37,665 bases of DNA, taken from positions 1 to 37,665 of the forward strand of contig SFDP01000026.1 in assembly GCA_004558185.1 (NCBI GenBank), written 5' to 3'. This document shows positions 31,884 through 37,665 of this stretch, one piece after another. The translations under genes were made by a program, and so were the position numbers. The notes under the pieces were generated by a model that was given only the letters and a program-made list of their open reading frames with translations, was not told the origin of the DNA and made no database searches. This DNA is from Lachnospiraceae bacterium (GTDB lineage Bacteria; Bacillota; Clostridia; Lachnospirales; Lachnospiraceae). Numbering within the stretch: the stretch's first letter is position 1; every line of letters starts with the position of its first letter.

Positions 31884-32060
31884 AGAAAAAGGTTTTCGAG
31901 ATTTTGTCAGTGAATATTTAGTTCACAGATGTTTACTAAGCGTAAAACGCTTTAGAATGGAGGAAGGGCTGAAGGAAGGATATTCTTTCAACCCGGGATT
32001 TGTGCCGATGCACAAAGCTCCTGAGATTAAAATGCTGAAGCAGCAGAATGTGAGGAAAAA

Positions 32061-32064
<4 letters not shown>
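31873..32064 (+). CDS. Small hypothetical protein overlapping the rho start
   Basis: Open from TTG 31873 to a TGA that overlaps the rho ATG (ATGA), giving 63 residues, or about 35 if read from ATG 31957. Neither start has a good ribosome binding site. The reading frame is +1 relative to the leader ORF at 31818, so a one-base frameshift would join the two into an 80-residue basic protein; it may thus be a broken gene or a frameshift-dependent one. I do not recognise it. The overlap suggests translational coupling to rho. Confidence 0.4.
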
Positions 32065-33467
<1,403 letters not shown>

Positions 33468-33582
33468 TCAGGAACCTTTGCCTGTGATTGTCTGAATGCA
33501 GAAAGAGACAGTAAGGATATTGCTGCAAAGCAGTATGCAGATGGTACTGCAGCGACTCCAAGGTCTTCTGTGAAAAAAACAC

Positions 33583-33611
33583 TTGCTAAGAGTAAAAGGC
33601 TGTGCTACAAT
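33583..33611 (+). promoter_or_regulatory. rpmE promoter
   Basis: TTGCTA 33583-33588 and TACAAT 33606-33611 with a 17-base spacer and an upstream TG (TGCTACAAT). It leaves a leader of about 140 bases before rpmE, which may hold an L31-binding structure as in other Firmicutes; I could not confirm the motif. Between rho and this promoter I see only a TGCAG/CTGCA hairpin (33535-33551). Confidence 0.6.
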
Positions 33612-33758
33612 AAATGAGCTGTTTGTGAAATGAACAGTGTGGATGAGAACAGATTGTAGAGACTGGTACGTTTGTAGCACAGGCTCTATAGGAAGCCGGT
33701 GTGTCAAGAGCACATCAGATGCTTAGAAGTTTTAAATGGAAATTGAAGAGGTGAACGT

Positions 33759-33959
33759 ATGAGAGAAGGAATCCATCCTGATTACCATCAGGCAACCGTA
33801 ACTTGCAACTGTGGCAATACATTTGTGACCGGTTCTACAAAGAAAGATATTCATGTGGAAGTTTGTTCCAAATGCCATTCATTCTATACAGGTCAGCAGA
33901 AGACTGCAAGAGCTGACGGACGTATTGATAAGTTCAACAAAAAGTACGGTGTTAAATAG
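33759..33959 (+). CDS. rpmE: 50S ribosomal protein L31, zinc-binding form
   Basis: A 66-residue L31 with the four-Cys zinc site of the C+ type (CNCG and CSKC), so it is the zinc-containing paralogue rather than the Cys-free YtiA type made under zinc starvation. GAGGTG precedes the ATG. It has its own promoter and a terminator just downstream. Confidence 0.97.
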   Translation: MREGIHPDYHQATVTCNCGNTFVTGSTKKDIHVEVCSKCHSFYTGQQKTARADGRIDKFNKKYGVK

Positions 33960-33971
33960 GTATTGCGAAAA

Positions 33972-34005
33972 AAGGTTGAGGTGGAGCATCTCAACCTTGT
34001 TTTGT
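33972..34005 (+). terminator. Terminator after rpmE
   Basis: AAGGTTGAG 33972-33980 and CTCAACCTT 33990-33998 form a perfect stem, followed by GTTTTG. Read-through into the DUF1385 gene, 30 bases away, is possible. Confidence 0.75.
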
Positions 34006-34027
34006 ATGAAAATAAGGAGAGATAAGA

Positions 34028-35056
34028 ATGGCAAGAAGAAGACGACGTGATTGTTCCTGTGGAATCGGCGGTCAGGCGGTTCTGGAGGGCGTGATGATGA
34101 AGAATAAAGATTTATATGCAGTCGTTGTCCGAAAGCCGGATGGCGAGCTGGTTATGGATACAGAGGAATACCATGGAATCATTCACGGGAGTAAATTCAA
34201 AAAGATTCCGTTTGTTCGAGGAATATTCAATTTTCTGGACTCCCTGATTCTTGGAAGCCGGACATTAACCTATTCCGCCAGCTTTTATGAAGATGAAGAG
34301 GCTAAGGAGACTGCGCTCGACAAGGCGGCAAAGGGGATTTTCAAGGATAAGACAGAAAAGATTTTTATGGGGATCACGATTACCTTATCATTAGTATTAG
34401 CTGTTGCTGTTTTTATGGTACTGCCCTATTTTTTGGGAAATCTTTTTCATTCATTTGTGAGAAATACTACGGTACTGGCATTGATCGAAGGGTTGATCCG
34501 TATTGGAATCTTCGTGCTGTATATTTTGTTGATATCTCGTATGCAGGATATAAAAAGGGTGTATATGTACCATGGTGCAGAGCATAAATGTATCAACTGT
34601 ATTGAAAAGGGACGGCCGCTGACAGTGCACAATGTGATGCGAAGCAGCCGTCTGCATAAGCGCTGCGGAACCAGCTTTATGTTATTTGTTATGTTGGTCA
34701 GCATAATCTTATTTATTTTTATTCGGGTGGACAATCCAATTTGGAGAGTGGCTGTGAGAATTCTATTGGTGCCTGTGATTGCAGGAATTTCCTATGAGAT
34801 TATTCGTTTTGCGGGAAATCACAGCAATAATTTTCTGGTAAAATTAATTTCTGCACCGGGAATGTGGATGCAGACTTTGACCACGAAGGAGCCGACAAAA
34901 GAAATGGTAGAGGTGGCGATTAAGTCAGTGGAGGCAGTATTTGACTGGAAGGAATACCTCTATGATACCTTCGGCTATGAGATTGATGATTCCTGGCTGC
35001 AGGATGAGGAGGAAGCAAATCAGGCAGACGGAGCTTTGCAGGGTGCCTCGAGCTAG
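34028..35056 (+). CDS. DUF1385-family membrane protein
   Basis: A 342-residue protein of the DUF1385 family, usually found between rpmE and prmC/prfA in Firmicutes. It has a basic Cys-containing N-terminus, the signature GGQAVLEGVMM, an internal YHGAEHK motif followed by Cys residues (CINCIEKGRP), and about four membrane segments (near 120-145, 155-175, 215-235, 240-260). The His, Cys and Glu residues suggest a metal site, but the function is unknown. AAGGAGAG precedes the ATG. Confidence 0.9.
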   Translation: MARRRRRDCSCGIGGQAVLEGVMMKNKDLYAVVVRKPDGELVMDTEEYHGIIHGSKFKKIPFVRGIFNFLDSLILGSRTLTYSASFYEDEEAKETALDKAAKGIFKDKTEKIFMGITITLSLVLAVAVFMVLPYFLGNLFHSFVRNTTVLALIEGLIRIGIFVLYILLISRMQDIKRVYMYHGAEHKCINCIEKGRPLTVHNVMRSSRLHKRCGTSFMLFVMLVSIILFIFIRVDNPIWRVAVRILLVPVIAGISYEIIRFAGNHSNNFLVKLISAPGMWMQTLTTKEPTKEMVEVAIKSVEAVFDWKEYLYDTFGYEIDDSWLQDEEEANQADGALQGASS

Positions 35057-35127
35057 TGCAACGGTTTTAAATTAACTACACCATATCACTTGTCTATTTT
35101 CCCGATAGCACAGGACAAAAATCCTCA

Positions 35128-35202
35128 GCGTAGCCCGCTACGCCTACGTTTTAATTAGCATAACGGCACTACCTATGACAGCATCTGCTGTGCTGATAGG
35201 TA
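35128..35202 (+). repeat. Two strong hairpins between the DUF1385 gene and prmC
   Basis: GCGTAGC 35128-35134 faces GCTACGC 35137-35143 across two bases, and TACCTAT 35170-35176 pairs with ATAGGTA 35196-35202 around an inner AGCA/TGCT stem. No T-run follows either. This 172-base gap may be another dispersed structured repeat, of which only one copy is present here. Confidence 0.5.
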
Positions 35203-35228
35203 TACTAAGATGAGCAGAGGGTGAGAAG

Positions 35229-36095
35229 ATGGAGTATAAGGAAGCATATCGGTGGGGCGCTGAGGAACTTTCCCAGGCCGGAATAGAGGAAAGCCGATTG
35301 GATGCCAGACTGCTTTTGGAATATGTGTGCCATACTGATCGGAATACTTTGCTTGCCCATGGAGACAGAAGGGTTGAACAGGAGGAACAGAAGCGGTTTG
35401 AAGAACTGATAGCCCGGCGTAAGGCTCGTGTGCCCCTGCAGCAGCTTACCGGAGTACAGGAGTTTATGGGGCTGGAGTTTCAGGTTGACGAGCATGTGCT
35501 GATCCCCCGCCAGGATACAGAGTGTCTGGTGGAGGAGGTCATGCGTTTTTCTCAGGATGGAAATCGAATCCTGGATATGTGTACCGGCTCCGGCTGTATC
35601 CTCTTAAGCCTTCTGCACTATTCCAATGCCTGTAAGGGGGTGGGAGCCGATATTTCCCCTGAAGCACTCAGGGTAGCCCACAGCAATGCCTGTCGCATAG
35701 AAAAGCTGGAGAGACCGGTACCCTGGGAAAAGGATACGGTAAGATTTGTAGAGTCGGACCTGTTTTCCCGGATTTCTGATGAAAAGTTTGATCTTATTGT
35801 TTCCAACCCGCCCTATATAGTAAGCTCGGTAATACCAACGCTGATGGAGGAGGTTAAGAATCACGAGCCTTTATTAGCTTTAGATGGAAAAGAAGACGGG
35901 TTGTTTTTTTATGGAAGAATTATTGAAGAAAGCAGGGCCTTTCTGGTTAAGGAGGGAAGGCTGTTTTTTGAAATAGGCTTTGATCAGGGAGAGGCTGTTT
36001 CGAATCTGATGAAAAAGGCCGGATTCGATGAGGTGACTGTAGTAAAGGATTTGGCCGGACTTGACCGGGTGGTGCATGGTATCTGGATGGGATAA
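35229..36095 (+). CDS. prmC: Release factor glutamine methyltransferase PrmC
   Basis: A 288-residue SAM-dependent enzyme that methylates the GGQ glutamine of release factors. The N-terminal helical substrate-binding domain (1-85) is followed by the Rossmann methyltransferase domain with PRQDTE, the SAM loop DMCTGSGCI, and the catalytic NPPY (Asn193 to Tyr196). GAGGGTGAGAAG precedes the ATG. Its target RF1 is encoded 114 bases downstream. Confidence 0.97.
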   Translation: MEYKEAYRWGAEELSQAGIEESRLDARLLLEYVCHTDRNTLLAHGDRRVEQEEQKRFEELIARRKARVPLQQLTGVQEFMGLEFQVDEHVLIPRQDTECLVEEVMRFSQDGNRILDMCTGSGCILLSLLHYSNACKGVGADISPEALRVAHSNACRIEKLERPVPWEKDTVRFVESDLFSRISDEKFDLIVSNPPYIVSSVIPTLMEEVKNHEPLLALDGKEDGLFFYGRIIEESRAFLVKEGRLFFEIGFDQGEAVSNLMKKAGFDEVTVVKDLAGLDRVVHGIWMG

Positions 36096-36209
36096 AAAGC
36101 AGCGGAGGTATGAGCCTAAAAAGGGAAAAGGGTGAAATTATTTTCCGCTGAAAAATGAATCGTAAATGTATTTCTGAATAAAAGAGGTATTTTGCAATGG
36201 AGGAAAGCT

Positions 36210-37280
36210 ATGTTTGACAAGTTAGATGATTTACTGATTCGATATGAGGAAATCATGAGTGAACTGCATGAACCTACGGTAACAGGGGATCAGGTGCGTT
36301 TTCGTAAGCTGATGAAGGAGCAGAGCGATTTGACTCCTATCGTGGAGGCATATGCAGAGTATAAGAAAAATAAACAGGATATTGAGGACAGCCTTTCCAT
36401 GCTGGAGGCAGAGTCTGATGAAGATATGCGCCAAATGCTGAAGGAAGAATTAAACTCTGCAAAAAACCGGGTAGAGGAGTTGGAGGAAACCATGAAAGTT
36501 CTCCTGCTGCCTAAGGATCCAAATGATGATAAGAACGTTATTGTAGAAATCCGTGCCGGTGCAGGTGGTGATGAAGCGGCTTTATTTGCGGCAGAAATCT
36601 ACCGGATGTATGTACACTATGCGGAAAGCCGCCGATGGAAGGTGGAAACCATGGAGGTTGAGGAAATCGGCATCGGCGGAATGAAAAGTGTATCCTTTAT
36701 GATTACCGGACAGGGAGCCTATTCGGTAATGAAGTATGAAAGCGGTGTGCATCGTGTACAGCGTGTACCGGAAACGGAAAGCGGCGGTCGGATTCATACC
36801 TCTACCATTACGGTAGCGGTGATGCCGGAAGCAGAAGAAGTAGATGTACAGATTGATGAAAAGGATATCCGTATTGATGTTATGCGGGCTTCCGGCAACG
36901 GTGGGCAGTGCGTCAATACTACTGACTCGGCTGTACGTTTGACCCACTATCCGACAGGAATTGTGGTATATAGCCAGACAGAAAAATCCCAGCTGCAGAA
37001 TAAGGCCAAGGCCTTTGCCCTGCTACGTGCAAAGCTGTATGACATTGAGCAGCAGAAGGCTCATGATGCGGAGGCACAGCTTAGAAAAAGTCAGATTGGT
37101 ACGGGAGATCGTTCAGAAAAAATCCGTACCTACAACTTCCCCCAGGGACGCGTGACCGACCATAGAATCAACCTGACCCTGTATAAGCTGGATAAGATTA
37201 TGAACGGGGATATTCAGGAGATCATTGATGCCTGCATTGCGGCAGACCAGGCAGCAAAGCTGGCGAAGATGAATGAATAA
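36210..37280 (+). CDS. prfA: Peptide chain release factor 1
   Basis: A 356-residue RF1 that ends translation at UAA and UAG. The stop-codon selectivity motif is PET (Pro187 to Thr189), matching the P-x-T class of RF1 rather than the SPF of RF2, and the catalytic GGQ is at Gly231 to Gln233. ATG 36210 is chosen because GGAGG (36199-36203) precedes it by six bases; the longer ORF from 36192 contains that site. A strong terminator follows. Confidence 0.98.
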   Translation: MFDKLDDLLIRYEEIMSELHEPTVTGDQVRFRKLMKEQSDLTPIVEAYAEYKKNKQDIEDSLSMLEAESDEDMRQMLKEELNSAKNRVEELEETMKVLLLPKDPNDDKNVIVEIRAGAGGDEAALFAAEIYRMYVHYAESRRWKVETMEVEEIGIGGMKSVSFMITGQGAYSVMKYESGVHRVQRVPETESGGRIHTSTITVAVMPEAEEVDVQIDEKDIRIDVMRASGNGGQCVNTTDSAVRLTHYPTGIVVYSQTEKSQLQNKAKAFALLRAKLYDIEQQKAHDAEAQLRKSQIGTGDRSEKIRTYNFPQGRVTDHRINLTLYKLDKIMNGDIQEIIDACIAADQAAKLAKMNE

Positions 37281-37349
37281 GGCTGATTTGCTTGAGTTTA
37301 CGATATTAGTTTTACTTTTGTCATGGAAAGAAAATTAAAAAATATATGA

Positions 37350-37393
37350 AAAAGACGGACTTTGACGTATGTTTCTGCCCGTCTTTTCTTTTT
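37350..37393 (+). terminator. Terminator after prfA
   Basis: AAAAGACGG 37350-37358 and CCGTCTTTT 37379-37387 form a perfect 9-bp stem with a 20-base loop, followed by CTTTTT. It ends the rho-prfA block. Confidence 0.85.
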
Positions 37394-37395
37394 GG

Positions 37396-37653
37396 CTATA
37401 GTTATGATGCACTGTATGCCCCTATAGGAATGTCTTTGTTGTATGTATCGCCCTCATTCGTTGCGGACAAAGAAAATCGAGAAAAATAAACAGTTTGTAT
37501 CAGGAATGAATAAACTGACTGTAGTAACTCCAGATAAAAAATTGATGCTTATCATAGAAATTGATAAAGCGATTATCCCAGACTGGTCTAAGTATTGATA
37601 TTTATGAATTACTTTATGAAGGGGCAAAAGTAATGTTGATAGTTGAATATGTT
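37396..37653 (+). pseudogene. Fragmented coding remnants
   Basis: Three short open stretches in different frames look like pieces of coding sequence: GYSYDALYAPIGMSLLYVSP and onward (about 37395-37488), MNKLTVVTPDKKLMLIIEID and onward (37507-37599), and LSIDIYELLYEGAKVMLIVE (37588-37647). None has a complete start and stop with a good ribosome binding site, and moving between frames needs shifts near 37490 and 37585. I do not recognise the family. A repeat begins at 37654. Confidence 0.3.
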
Positions 37654-37665
37654 GATGTTAGGGTC
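37654..37665. repeat. Family 2 repeat, end of a copy cut by the window edge
   Basis: GATGTTAGGGTC equals the reverse complement of 9106-9117, and the bases before it (37640-37653) keep a partial match to 9118-9132. It is therefore probably the inverted left end of a third family 2 copy that continues past the window. Confidence 0.5.

Overview
The window looks like chromosomal DNA of a gut-type anaerobic Firmicute, most probably a member of the Lachnospiraceae. The reasons are the purine-rich Gram-positive ribosome binding sites, pyruvate phosphate dikinase, a DUF4364 regulator, a FeoB-associated Cys-rich small protein, a YesM/AraC-type two-component system next to a CUT1 sugar ABC transporter, and the order rho - rpmE - DUF1385 - prmC - prfA. 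This assignment is inference from gene content. No rRNA or tRNA gene was seen.

Layout. 1-781: no convincing gene, but a canonical promoter, several hairpins and a terminator that together look like a structured non-coding RNA of about 450 nt. 782-2107: membrane-anchored NagZ-like GH3 enzyme. 2155-5055: ferrous iron uptake (feoA, feoB, Cys-rich FeoB partner), with a DtxR-like box over the promoter and a second one between feoA and feoB. 5252-7930: metal efflux operon (ArsR/CadC-type sensor, separate HMA metallochaperone, P1B-2 ATPase), closed by a terminator. 7934-8329 (minus): DtxR-type iron repressor without an SH3 domain. 8678-9013: a strong promoter with three clustered DtxR-like boxes and a terminator, but no recognised gene between them.

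9251-23143 is a carbohydrate-use locus: secreted GH16 enzyme with accessory domains, AraC-type response regulator, YesM-type kinase, CUT1 binding lipoprotein and two permeases without an ATPase, PIG-L deacetylase, GH65 phosphorylase-like enzyme and a HAD phosphatase. The likely logic is extracellular cleavage, import, deacetylation, then phosphorolysis, with substrate sensing by the two-component system. The substrate cannot be read from sequence.

23336-31398 holds housekeeping genes: ZIP transporter, ppdK (minus), hemerythrin-domain protein, rarA, DUF4364 protein (minus) and malic enzyme (minus). 31818-37280 holds a leader region with small ORFs, rho, zinc-type rpmE, DUF1385 protein, prmC and prfA, where PrmC modifies the GGQ glutamine of RF1. 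The last 270 bases hold broken coding fragments and the start of a repeat.

Two intergenic repeat families run through the window. Family 1 (three copies, about 125-150 bp) has CTATTCA-type terminal inverted repeats and hairpins, carries a conserved 17-20 residue micro-ORF, and always points at the next gene (feoB, the DtxR regulator, malic enzyme). Family 2 has GATGTTAGG(G/A)TCAAAAG-type ends, with two copies inside and one cut by the right edge. The most interesting points are family 1, the orphan iron-box transcription unit at 8678-9013, the candidate RNA at 169-660, and the GH16/PIG-L/GH65 locus.
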